From: Sediminicola luteus
GTDB lineage: Bacteria > Bacteroidota > Bacteroidia > Flavobacteriales > Flavobacteriaceae
Length of the DNA stretch: 64,000 nucleotides
NCBI RefSeq assembly: GCF_002514735.1
Contig: NZ_NBWU01000001.1
Coordinates: forward strand, 248,001 to 312,000
Reading direction: 5' to 3'
The position numbers and the translations under genes were made by a program. The number at the start of each line of letters is the position of its first letter. Within the stretch, counting starts at the first letter, position 1. Positions 17,249 through 25,377 of the stretch are shown in pieces. The notes under the pieces are model-generated. The model saw only the letters and a program-made list of their open reading frames with translations, searched no databases and was not told where the DNA came from.

Positions 17249-18613
17249 ATGCCCACCGCCCTAAACACCTATTACCGCTTACATAAATTCCCTATACTCA
17301 TGGTGTTGGGTAGTATGGTGCTGTATTGGAGTTTCTTTTACGATCTGGCCCGGGCCGATTTTATTAAACTGATTTCCCTATATGTTGCCTTATTTTACTT
17401 GGCATATAAATTGATCCAACTCGAATCTTGGAATCCCAAATTCCTTTGGGTGGCCGGCATAATGTTTCGTTTGGTGCCCCTTTTGGCCTTGCCCAACCTT
17501 TCGCAAGATTTTTATCGCTTTATCTGGGACGGGGAACTACTCCTGTCGGGTCAGAACCCTTATCTACAGACCCCGAACGACATTATGGCCCTGGGCGACA
17601 CGACCATAGCCAATGCCCAAACTTTATTCGAGGGCATGGGAAGTCTAAGTGCCCGGCATTATTCGAACTACCCACCTTTAAACCAGGTATTTTTTGCCCT
17701 GGCCACCTTTTTTTCTGGAGGGCAACTATTAGGTGCGGTCATCGTGTTACACCTGATCATGCTATTGGCCGATCTGGGCATCTTACACTTCGGCCGAAAA
17801 CTTTTGGGTCATTTTAACTTGGATCCCAAATGGGCCTTTTGGTATTTTTTAAACCCGCTGGTCCTCGTTGAACTGAGTGGCAACCTCCATTTTGAAGGGG
17901 TTATGCTGTTCTTTTTCGTTTGGACCCTTTATCTGTTGGCCCAAGGCAAATGGGCTTGGGCGGCACTACCTTATGCAGCGTCTATTTTGGTAAAATTGGT
18001 TCCCTTGTTATTACTACCCGTTCTTTTTAAATTTTTGGGTTTTAAAAAAAGTGCAGCATTCTATACACTGACCCTAGTCTTGGTACTCCTTGGTGTAGCC
18101 CCCTTTTTTTCGGAAGCTTTTGTCATTAATTACCAAAGTACGGTAGGGTTGTGGTTCTCCAACTTTGAGTTCAATGCCAGTCTGTACAACTTTCTGAAAT
18201 GGAGCCTGACCCATTTTACCGATATTAAAAATTACGAACTGATTAAAACCGTAGGTTCCATTACCCCTTGGCTTACCTTGGCCATGGCCCTAGCCTTTAC
18301 TTTTATTCCTAAAAACAAGACCCTACCCCAAGTTGCTACTTCCATGTTGTGGATCTTAACGTTATACTACTTTATCTCTACCACGGTACACCCTTGGTAC
18401 CCCATTTTCCTTCTTGTGCTTTTTCCGCTATCTCGCTTCCGTTACCCTATTCTTTGGTCCTTAACGGTTATTTTAAGCTATACGGCCTATATGGGTGAAA
18501 GTGTTACCGAACGGCCACTTTTTATCGTTCTTGAATACTTAGCAGTTTTTGGGTTTATATTTTACGAATTGACTCGAAAACAATCGAAAGCTGCACATAT
18601 CTTCAAAAAATAA
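17249..18613 (+). CDS. Multi-pass GT-C mannosyltransferase-like protein
   Basis: A 454-residue membrane protein with roughly eleven hydrophobic segments, resembling bacterial GT-C mannosyltransferases that use polyprenyl-phosphate sugars. The first loop carries the acidic catalytic-type motif (LSQDFYRFIWDGELLLSGQNPY, near residue 85), in the place where GT-C enzymes keep their conserved Asp. Repeated Leu/Phe/Trp-rich helices run to the C-terminus. It follows the fic insertion in the same direction as the two GT2 genes and probably belonged to their operon. Acceptor and sugar are not deducible. Confidence 0.75.
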   Translation: MPTALNTYYRLHKFPILMVLGSMVLYWSFFYDLARADFIKLISLYVALFYLAYKLIQLESWNPKFLWVAGIMFRLVPLLALPNLSQDFYRFIWDGELLLSGQNPYLQTPNDIMALGDTTIANAQTLFEGMGSLSARHYSNYPPLNQVFFALATFFSGGQLLGAVIVLHLIMLLADLGILHFGRKLLGHFNLDPKWAFWYFLNPLVLVELSGNLHFEGVMLFFFVWTLYLLAQGKWAWAALPYAASILVKLVPLLLLPVLFKFLGFKKSAAFYTLTLVLVLLGVAPFFSEAFVINYQSTVGLWFSNFEFNASLYNFLKWSLTHFTDIKNYELIKTVGSITPWLTLAMALAFTFIPKNKTLPQVATSMLWILTLYYFISTTVHPWYPIFLLVLFPLSRFRYPILWSLTVILSYTAYMGESVTERPLFIVLEYLAVFGFIFYELTRKQSKAAHIFKK

Positions 18614-18622
18614 GATAACTTC

Positions 18623-18652
18623 TTTGCAGTTTTCATTTTATTCCTACCTTTG
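18623..18652 (+). promoter_or_regulatory. Promoter of the arginine operon (-33 and -7)
   Basis: TTTG (18623-18626) and TACCTTTG (18645-18652) match the Bacteroidota -33 and -7 elements with 18 nt between them, the best full promoter in the window. The expected start of transcription is at about 18656-18660, almost on the leader-peptide ATG at 18660. Confidence 0.7.
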
Positions 18653-18659
18653 GTCACAG

Positions 18660-18746
18660 ATGAAAGGCAAATTTCTACATAGCAACGATCACCTAGGGAA
18701 TACTTCCCCGGTTCGCCCGTTCCGCATTTTCCGCCGTCGCCCGTAA
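18660..18746 (+). CDS. Arginine-rich leader peptide of the arg operon
   Basis: A 28-codon open frame starting a few bases after the promoter -7 element and ending 103 nt before the first structural gene. Its last eleven residues are VRPFRIFRRRP followed by TAA; five of the last ten codons are Arg (CGC, CGC, CGC, CGT, CGC), against none in the first eighteen. That clustering just before the stop, in front of an arginine-synthesis operon, is what an attenuator leader peptide looks like: ribosomes would stall there when charged tRNA-Arg is scarce. There is little or no 5' untranslated sequence, so it may be read from a leaderless transcript. I could not identify the downstream terminator/antiterminator pair with certainty. 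Confidence 0.72.
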   Translation: MKGKFLHSNDHLGNTSPVRPFRIFRRRP

Positions 18747-18803
18747 GGGTACTCATTCATCTTTGGAAATAGGTGTGTCCATTTCCCCTCCTTCACGGAA
18801 CGT
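18695..18803 (+). promoter_or_regulatory. Candidate attenuator region after the Arg leader
   Basis: Several alternative stems can be drawn by eye: GGGAA-TAC-TTCCC within the leader (about 18695-18708), GGAAAT (18765-18770) with ATTTCC (18781-18786), and CGTTCCG inside the Arg codons (18718-18724) with CGGAACG (18796-18802). The last would be blocked by a ribosome stalled on the Arg codons. None ends in a strong T tract, so the mechanism may be non-canonical. Confidence 0.35.
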
Positions 18804-18849
18804 TTAGAAAAAATTTCAAAATCAAGACTTTTTCCTTCAAAGCAATACT

Positions 18850-19494
18850 ATGGAACTTGTTATTGCCAATGAATCCCATTTCCGCTATGCGGATGATGTT
18901 TGCGACACCATAGCCGATTCGGCCAAAGTGCGCGGTACCGGAATCGCCAAAAGAACCCCGGAATACATTCGGACCAAAATGGCCAACGGTAACGCCATAC
19001 TGGCCTTGGACCAAGGTAAATTTGCCGGTTTCTGCTATATAGAAGTATGGCAACACAACCGATTCGTAGCCAATTCGGGCCTGATCGTACACCCCGATTA
19101 CCGAAAACAAGGCCTAGCCAAAAAGATAAAGGAAGCCATATTCGAACATTCGCGAAACAAATTCCCTGATGCCAAAATATTTGGGATCACCACCGGATTG
19201 GCCGTAATGAAGATCAATTACGAACTAGGCTATAAACCGGTTACCTTCTCGGAACTGACCGACGACGATGCTTTCTGGAAAGGCTGTAGCACTTGTAAAA
19301 ACTTCGATGTGCTTACCCGTACCGATAGAAAAATGTGCCTCTGTACCGGAATGCTGTTTGACCCTACCCAAGAAAAACCGAGGAAAAGGGATCAATTCAA
19401 TGAAAAAGTCTGGAAGCGACTGAAAAACATAAAAGAATCGCGATTCCTTAAAAAACTAAAGAAGAATAAAGGCGAAAAGGCCTTAAAGAAATAA
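18850..19494 (+). CDS. GNAT acyltransferase heading the arg operon
   Basis: A 214-residue GNAT-fold N-acyltransferase. The CoA-binding loop RKQGLA lies at 85-90 after the HPDYRK strand end. Residues 145-167 carry an unusual Cys cluster (C146-x2-C149, then C163-x-C165) that could bind a metal, and the C-terminal 45 residues are Lys/Arg-rich. It lies three bases before argG in the same operon. No ArgA, ArgJ or Arg-kinase-fused synthase is present, so this protein is the natural candidate for making N-acetyl- or N-succinylglutamate, the first step of the pathway. That function is inferred from pathway completeness, not from an active-site match. Confidence 0.8.
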   Translation: MELVIANESHFRYADDVCDTIADSAKVRGTGIAKRTPEYIRTKMANGNAILALDQGKFAGFCYIEVWQHNRFVANSGLIVHPDYRKQGLAKKIKEAIFEHSRNKFPDAKIFGITTGLAVMKINYELGYKPVTFSELTDDDAFWKGCSTCKNFDVLTRTDRKMCLCTGMLFDPTQEKPRKRDQFNEKVWKRLKNIKESRFLKKLKKNKGEKALKK

Positions 19495-19497
19495 AAC

Positions 19498-20682
19498 ATG
19501 AAAAAATTAGTATTGGCCTACAGCGGCGGATTGGACACATCTTACTGTATTAAACACCTCACCGAAGAGGGCTATGAAGTACATGCCGTAAGTGTGAACA
19601 CCGGGGGCTTTGACCCGCAGGAAACCCAACAAATGGAAGAAAAGGCCCTAGCCCTTGGTGCGGCCTCTTACCACAACATCGACGCTGTACAGACCTTTTA
19701 CCACAAGGTGGTAAAATACCTTATTTATGGCAATGTACTCAAAAACAATACCTACCCGCTTTCGGTTAGCGCCGAGCGGATCGTCCAGGCCGTTGAAATC
19801 ATATCTTTTGCCCAGAGAATTGGCGCTCTTTACATCGCCCACGGTAGCACCGGGGCAGGCAATGATCAAGTCCGTTTCGATATGATTTTTCAAACCCTGG
19901 CGCCCCAAATCGGGATCATTACCCCGATCCGGGATCAAGGCCTAAGCAGGGAAGCAGAAATCGAATACCTGCAATCTAAAGGCGTTTCCTATTCATGGGA
20001 AAAAGCTAAATACTCCATTAACCAAGGCCTTTGGGGAACCTCGGTGGGCGGTGCAGAAACACTCACCTCCCACCAGCCCCTTCCCGAATCGGCCTACCCC
20101 AGCCAGCTGATGGAGACGGCTCCCACGAAAATTGAATTGGGGTTTAAAAATGGCGAACCGGTTTCCTTGAACGGCGAAACCGACAGTCCGGTGGCCATAA
20201 TCCAAAAACTACAAAAACTCGCTTCTAAATATGCCATAGGTAGGGATATTCATGTAGGCGACACCATAATAGGCATCAAAGGTAGGGTCGGTTTTGAAGC
20301 CGCTGCCCCTATGATCATTATCAAGGCCCACCATTTGTTGGAGAAACATACGCTGAGTAAATGGCAACAATACCAAAAAGAACAACAAGGTAATTTTTAT
20401 GGGATGTTATTACACGAAGGCCAATACCTAGACCCCGTAATGCGGAACTTGGAAGCCTTTTTGGACGACACCCAGAAAACCGTCGAAGGTACCGTACACA
20501 TTGCCTTGCACCCCTACCGATTTGAATTGGAGGGCATCGCTTCCGAACACGATCTTATGAATGCCTCTTTCGGTAGTTATGGAGAAGAAAACAAAGGTTG
20601 GTCGGCCCAAGAAGCCAAAGGGTTCATCAAAATATTGAGCAATGCCGGCACTATTTATAACCACGTAAACAATAACTCATGA
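19498..20682 (+). CDS. argG: Argininosuccinate synthase
   Basis: A 394-residue ArgG that joins citrulline and aspartate using ATP. The PP-loop KLVLAYSGGLDTSYCI begins at residue 3; AHGSTGAGNDQVRFD near 118 and SINQGLWGTSVGG near 174 are the expected ATP, Asp and citrulline sites. The length is typical of the family. The stop overlaps the argC start by 4 nt. Having argG near the front, after the GNAT gene, places the late-step enzyme under the Arg-leader control directly. Confidence 0.96.
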   Translation: MKKLVLAYSGGLDTSYCIKHLTEEGYEVHAVSVNTGGFDPQETQQMEEKALALGAASYHNIDAVQTFYHKVVKYLIYGNVLKNNTYPLSVSAERIVQAVEIISFAQRIGALYIAHGSTGAGNDQVRFDMIFQTLAPQIGIITPIRDQGLSREAEIEYLQSKGVSYSWEKAKYSINQGLWGTSVGGAETLTSHQPLPESAYPSQLMETAPTKIELGFKNGEPVSLNGETDSPVAIIQKLQKLASKYAIGRDIHVGDTIIGIKGRVGFEAAAPMIIIKAHHLLEKHTLSKWQQYQKEQQGNFYGMLLHEGQYLDPVMRNLEAFLDDTQKTVEGTVHIALHPYRFELEGIASEHDLMNASFGSYGEENKGWSAQEAKGFIKILSNAGTIYNHVNNNS

Positions 20683-21653
20683 TCAAAGCAGCCATAGTTG
20701 GGGCCTCGGGCTATACCGGAGGGGAATTGGTACGTTTGTTATTGCAACACCCCGAAGTCGTTATCACCAATTTATACAGTACCACCAAAGGTGGGCAACC
20801 CGTTACCAATGCACATCCCGATCTATTGGGTCAGACCGACCTACATTTTAGCGATAGCCTCGATGCCGAGCTCGATGTGATCTTTCTATGCCTAGGGCAT
20901 GGTAATTCCAAGGCTTTTTTGGAAAAACATAGCTTTGCTGATCATACCCGCATCATAGACCTCAGCAACGATTTTAGGTTAACGGCCGATCGTAATTTTC
21001 AAGGCCGGGAATTCGTATATGGTTTGCCCGAACTGCAAAAAGAGGCCATCCAAAATGCCAAGGCTTTGGCCAATCCGGGTTGTTTTGCCACGGCCATTCA
21101 ATTGGCACTATTACCCTTGGCCCAAAGTAAAAGTTTAAAACAGACGGTTCACGTAAATGCGGTTACGGGCAGTACGGGTGCTGGGGTAAAACCATCGGCC
21201 ACCACCCATTTTAGCTGGCGAAACCAAAACGTGTCTTGGTACAAGCCGTTTAACCATCAGCATTTGGGCGAGATCGGCCAATCGTTGGAGGGGTTACAGG
21301 GCAGTCCGGCTTCGGTGCTTTTTCTACCCCAACGCGGTAACTTTTCACGGGGCATTTTCGCCACGGCCTATACCCCGTTCGAAGGCACTTTGGAAGAAGC
21401 CCAACAGCTATACCAAGCCTTTTATGAAGATGCCGCCTTTACTCAAGTATCCGGCCAACCGATTGGGTTAAAACAAGTGGTGAACACCAACCAATGCCAC
21501 CTCCATTTGCATAAACATGAAGACGTGCTCTTGGTAACCTCTTGTATAGATAATTTATTAAAAGGAGCCTCAGGGCAAGCCGTACAAAATATGAACCTTA
21601 TGCTCGGTTTGGCCGAGGAAACAGGACTCCAACTTAAATCAATCGCATTCTAA
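20679..21653 (+). CDS. argC: N-acyl-gamma-glutamyl-phosphate reductase
   Basis: A 324-residue ArgC, the NADPH-dependent reductase of N-acetyl- (or N-succinyl-) glutamyl phosphate. The nucleotide loop IVGASGYTGGELVRLL is at residues 6-21, the catalytic Cys in ANPGCFATAIQLALLPL near 136, and the HVNAVTGSTGAG block near 160. It begins inside the argG stop and is followed 14 nt later by proC. Confidence 0.95.
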   Translation: MIKAAIVGASGYTGGELVRLLLQHPEVVITNLYSTTKGGQPVTNAHPDLLGQTDLHFSDSLDAELDVIFLCLGHGNSKAFLEKHSFADHTRIIDLSNDFRLTADRNFQGREFVYGLPELQKEAIQNAKALANPGCFATAIQLALLPLAQSKSLKQTVHVNAVTGSTGAGVKPSATTHFSWRNQNVSWYKPFNHQHLGEIGQSLEGLQGSPASVLFLPQRGNFSRGIFATAYTPFEGTLEEAQQLYQAFYEDAAFTQVSGQPIGLKQVVNTNQCHLHLHKHEDVLLVTSCIDNLLKGASGQAVQNMNLMLGLAEETGLQLKSIAF

Positions 21654-21667
21654 AAACGAACCCCATC

Positions 21668-22462
21668 ATGAAAATAGCCATCATAGGAACCGGAAACCTA
21701 GGTAAATCGATCGCCAAAGGTATTTTGCACTCCAACGGGGCCACTACGCTATACCTTACGAAAAGAGATACCAGTGAACTGGCTCCTTTCGAAAAGTACG
21801 GCAACGTAAAACTGACCTCCGATAATATACAGGCAGTCCAAGAATCAGACATTATCATTTTTGCGGTACAGCCCGGTCATTTGGCCAAAATCTTGGAAGA
21901 CATCAAGGGTAGTCTGACCGAAAAACATGTATTGATCTCTACCGCCGCCGGTTTTCCGATTCAAAATATGGAAGCCATCGTTGGTGCCCATAACTACATT
22001 TTAAGGGCCATGCCCAATACGGCCATTTCAGTAGGTAAATCCATGACCTGTATCTGTGCCAATGCACCGGGACAGAAACGTATGGATCTGGCCCAGGCCA
22101 TTTTTGATCGTATGGGGCACACTATGGCCATATCTGAAGAATTAATGCAGGCCGCCACGGTGATCTGTGCCAGCGGAATCGCCTTTTGGATGCGTTTGGT
22201 CAGGGCCACTACGCAAGGGGCCATACAATTGGGTTTCGATGCCAAAGAAGCCCAAGAACTGGCCGTACATACTTGTAATGGCGCGGCCGGACTATTGATC
22301 GATTCCCATAGCCATCCGGAAGCCGAAATAGACAAGGTAACCACCCCTAGGGGCTGTACCATAGAAGGATTGAACGAAATGGAACACCAAGGCCTGAGTT
22401 CTTCCCTGATACGGGGAATTGTGGCCTCCTTTGAAAAAATAAACCAAATAAAGCAGATGTAG
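21668..22462 (+). CDS. proC: Pyrroline-5-carboxylate reductase
   Basis: A 264-residue ProC, which reduces pyrroline-5-carboxylate to proline with NAD(P)H. The dinucleotide loop IAIIGTGNLGKSIA opens the protein, RAMPNTAISVGKSMT lies near 118, and the C-terminal signature region VTTPRGCTIEGLNEMEHQG is present near 222. Its stop directly abuts the argD start. Placing the last proline enzyme inside the arg operon suggests shared control of arginine and proline synthesis, or use of ornithine-derived pyrroline carboxylate. Confidence 0.94.
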   Translation: MKIAIIGTGNLGKSIAKGILHSNGATTLYLTKRDTSELAPFEKYGNVKLTSDNIQAVQESDIIIFAVQPGHLAKILEDIKGSLTEKHVLISTAAGFPIQNMEAIVGAHNYILRAMPNTAISVGKSMTCICANAPGQKRMDLAQAIFDRMGHTMAISEELMQAATVICASGIAFWMRLVRATTQGAIQLGFDAKEAQELAVHTCNGAAGLLIDSHSHPEAEIDKVTTPRGCTIEGLNEMEHQGLSSSLIRGIVASFEKINQIKQM

Positions 22463-23617
22463 ATGGAACTTTTTAATGTGTATCCCCTGTATGACATTAC
22501 ACCTGTAAAGGCCCAAGGGCTAGAGGTAATCGATGATACCAGTAAAACTTATCTGGATCTTTATGGTGGCCATGCCGTAATCTCCATTGGACATAGCCAT
22601 CCGCATTATGTAAAGCGATTGGGCGATCAATTGCAACAAATGGGATTTTACAGCAATGCCGTTCAAAACCCGTTACAACAACAATTGGCCGATAAATTAG
22701 GTAAGCTGTCCGGTTGTGCCGATTACCATTTGTTTTTGTGCAACTCGGGGGCAGAAGCCAATGAAAATGCTTTAAAACTGGCCTCGTTCCATACCGGAAG
22801 AAGTGAGGTAATCGCCTTTAAAAATGGTTTTCATGGGCGTACCTCTGCCGCCGTAGCCGCTACCGACAACCCCGCTATTAATGCGCCATTGAACCAACAA
22901 CAGAAGGTCCATTTTATTGAGTTTGGCGATTTGGTCTCCTTGGAAGCACTTCTAAAAACGGAAAAGAACTGTGCGCTGATCTTTGAATGTATTCAAGGTA
23001 TTGGCGGACTTGATGAACCTAGCACCGAATTTTTACAGGAGGCCGCCAGGCTCTGTGAAAAATATGACACCCTTTTGATCGCAGACGAGGTTCAATCGGG
23101 CTATGGTCGTACCGGGGATTTTTTCGCCTTTCAAAAACATGGGATTACCCCACATATTATACCCATGGCCAAAGGCATGGGCAACGGATTCCCTATTGGG
23201 GGTATTCTAATCCATCCGGATATCAAAGCTTCCTTCGGATTGTTAGGAACTACATTTGGGGGAAACCATCTGGCCTGTGCTGCCGGTTTAGCCGTTCTAG
23301 AAGTCTTGGAAAACGAAAAATTACTAGCCCATACACAGAAGATATCATCCTATTTCGTAGAAAAGGCCCAAGAAATTCCCGCCATTAAAAACATTAAAGG
23401 ACGTGGACTCATGCTCGGACTCGAATTCGATTTTGAGGTGGCCCCATTGCGTAAGGCCCTGATTTTTGAGCAACGCATTTTTACCGGAAGCGCCAAAAAC
23501 AAAAACCTGTTACGCATTTTACCGCCATTAACCATTACCAAGGCGCAGGTCGATACTTTTTTCGTCGCACTTGCCAAAGCCTTGGCCGCGACACCCGCCA
23601 CGGGTATTGAACAATAA
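22463..23617 (+). CDS. argD: N-acylornithine aminotransferase
   Basis: A 384-residue PLP-dependent class III aminotransferase that makes N-acetyl- or N-succinylornithine from the semialdehyde. The pyridoxal region (LLIADEVQSGYGRTG, near 209) and the Schiff-base Lys in PMAKGMGNGFPIGG (near 235) are present, as are CNSGAEANENALK near 94 and FKNGFHGRT near 118. It starts on the base after the proC stop. The length is normal. Succinyl versus acetyl preference cannot be read from the sequence. Confidence 0.94.
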   Translation: MELFNVYPLYDITPVKAQGLEVIDDTSKTYLDLYGGHAVISIGHSHPHYVKRLGDQLQQMGFYSNAVQNPLQQQLADKLGKLSGCADYHLFLCNSGAEANENALKLASFHTGRSEVIAFKNGFHGRTSAAVAATDNPAINAPLNQQQKVHFIEFGDLVSLEALLKTEKNCALIFECIQGIGGLDEPSTEFLQEAARLCEKYDTLLIADEVQSGYGRTGDFFAFQKHGITPHIIPMAKGMGNGFPIGGILIHPDIKASFGLLGTTFGGNHLACAAGLAVLEVLENEKLLAHTQKISSYFVEKAQEIPAIKNIKGRGLMLGLEFDFEVAPLRKALIFEQRIFTGSAKNKNLLRILPPLTITKAQVDTFFVALAKALAATPATGIEQ

Positions 23618-23632
23618 CAGTACTACAAATCC

Positions 23633-24586
23633 ATGAAGCATTACCTTAACATATCCGATATAGACCATTTGCCCACTTGGGTAGATGAAGCCATCCAACT
23701 TAAAAAAGACCCAAGGGCCCAACAGCATTTGGGGCAAGGAAAAACCTTGGGACTTTTCTTTTTCAACAATTCGTTGCGCACCCGTTTAAGCACGCAAAAA
23801 GCAGCCAAAAATTTGGGCATGGAGGTTATGGTGATGAATTTTGGCACTGATGGTTGGCAATTGGAATATGAAGATGGCGCGGTAATGGATCAAGGCTGTG
23901 CCGAACACATCAAAGAGGCCGCCCAAGTGGTGTCACAGTATTGCGATATTATGGCCGTACGTTCTTTTGCTCAATTGCAAGACCGTGACGCCGATACCGC
24001 GGAAAAAGTACTGAACGGATTTAAAAAATATGCCAGCATTCCCATCGTTAATATGGAAAGTGCTACGGCCCACCCCCTTCAAGCCTTGGCCGATGCCATA
24101 ACGCTTGAAGAACACCGAAAGGCAAAGAAACCCAAGGTTGTCTTATCGTGGGCCCCACACCCTAGGGCCCTTCCCCATGCGGTGGCCAATTCTTTTGTAG
24201 AAATGATGAAGGCACAAACCGAAATGGACTTTGTAATCACCCATCCGGAAGGCTATGCCCTAAACCCGAACCTAACGGCCGATTGTGTTATAGAGACCGA
24301 TCAGGAAAAAGCCTTGACCGATGCCGACTTCGTCTATGTAAAAAACTGGAGCAGTTACGAAAGCTACGGACAAGTTTTAAATAACCATGACCACTGGACC
24401 ATCACCCCAGAAAAATTAGGTAAGGCCCAATTTATGCATTGCCTACCGATTCGAAGAAATGTAGTAGCCACCGATGCCGTATTGGATGGTGATCAGAGCT
24501 TGGTCATTGCACAAGCCAATAATCGCACCTTTGCCGCCCAATTGGTACTACAAAAACTATTGGAACATCAATCTAAAATCAAATAA
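23633..24586 (+). CDS. argF: N-succinyl/N-acetylornithine carbamoyltransferase (ArgF')
   Basis: A 317-residue transcarbamylase of the Bacteroidota ArgF' type, which carbamoylates an N-acylated ornithine instead of free ornithine. The carbamoyl-phosphate site reads FFNNSLRTRLSTQKAA (43-58), the SLRTR form typical of this group, and FMHCLPIRRNV near 274 is the second active-site loop. In the segment that fixes acyl specificity in characterised enzymes (DQGCAEHIKEAA, 86-97), residue 90 is Ala. From memory, the Bacteroides fragilis N-succinyl enzyme has Pro and the Xanthomonas N-acetyl enzyme has Glu at this place. The acyl group used here is therefore open. Confidence 0.92.
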   Translation: MKHYLNISDIDHLPTWVDEAIQLKKDPRAQQHLGQGKTLGLFFFNNSLRTRLSTQKAAKNLGMEVMVMNFGTDGWQLEYEDGAVMDQGCAEHIKEAAQVVSQYCDIMAVRSFAQLQDRDADTAEKVLNGFKKYASIPIVNMESATAHPLQALADAITLEEHRKAKKPKVVLSWAPHPRALPHAVANSFVEMMKAQTEMDFVITHPEGYALNPNLTADCVIETDQEKALTDADFVYVKNWSSYESYGQVLNNHDHWTITPEKLGKAQFMHCLPIRRNVVATDAVLDGDQSLVIAQANNRTFAAQLVLQKLLEHQSKIK

Positions 24587-24591
24587 CAATC

Positions 24592-25377
24592 ATGAAAAAA
24601 GAGGTAATCGTCGTTAAAATCGGCGGCAACGTACTCGAAGACCCGGAGAAAAGCCAAGCCTTTCTCGAAACCTTTGCCCAATTGCCCAACCCCAAGGTGT
24701 TGGTGCACGGTGGTGGCAAAACGGCTTCGGCCCTATCGGAACGCATGGGCATTCCCCCAAAAATGGTAAACGGTAGGCGTATTACCGATGCCGACACCTT
24801 AGAGGTAGTAACCATGGTATATGCCGGATTGGCCAATAAGAAGGTGGTGGCCCAATTGCAGGCTTTGGGCTGTAATGCGCTGGGCTTAAGTGGCGCGGAC
24901 GGCAATAGTATACAAGCGGTAAAGCGCCCCAAAGGACAAATAGACTATGGCTTTGCAGGCGATATCAAAGAAGTGAACTGCTGTGGTATCGGGTCATTGA
25001 TCGCGGGCGGATTCGTTCCGGTCTTTTGCGCCCTTACCCACGATGGCAAAGGGCAACTATTGAACACCAATGCCGATACCATTGCCTCGGAAGTAGCCAT
25101 TTCACTTGGTGAGGGCTATTCTGTAAAACTCTATTACTGTTTCGAGAAAAACGGGGTACTCAACGATATTGAAGACGACGATTCGGTGATTCGCGACATC
25201 AACCCGAAAAAATATGAAAAACTGGTTATGCAAGGCAAAATCGCAGCCGGTATGATCCCAAAAATGGACAATAGTTTCCATGCCCTGGCTCACGGGGTAT
25301 CGGAGGTAGCCATCGGGCATGTACGAAGCCTACAAAATCCCGCACAACCATACACCAAACTAAGCTTACACTCATGA
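24592..25377 (+). CDS. argB: N-acylglutamate kinase
   Basis: A 261-residue ArgB, which phosphorylates the gamma-carboxyl of N-acylglutamate. The amino-acid-kinase start VVKIGGNVLEDPE (residues 6-18), the LVHGGGKTASALSERMG block near 38 and VNGRRITDADTLEVV near 60 are diagnostic. GKIAAGMIPKMDN near 219 is the conserved C-terminal site. It overlaps argE by 4 nt. As in other bacteria this is the expected step for arginine feedback, but the sequence lacks the long N-terminal helix of arginine-inhibited hexameric enzymes, so inhibition may be weak. Confidence 0.94.
   Translation: MKKEVIVVKIGGNVLEDPEKSQAFLETFAQLPNPKVLVHGGGKTASALSERMGIPPKMVNGRRITDADTLEVVTMVYAGLANKKVVAQLQALGCNALGLSGADGNSIQAVKRPKGQIDYGFAGDIKEVNCCGIGSLIAGGFVPVFCALTHDGKGQLLNTNADTIASEVAISLGEGYSVKLYYCFEKNGVLNDIEDDDSVIRDINPKKYEKLVMQGKIAAGMIPKMDNSFHALAHGVSEVAIGHVRSLQNPAQPYTKLSLHS

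Noticed and set aside
18755-18840. A classical T-tailed terminator in the arg leader
   Set aside because: The stems that can be drawn are short and none is followed by a T tract; only a conservation analysis could settle this.
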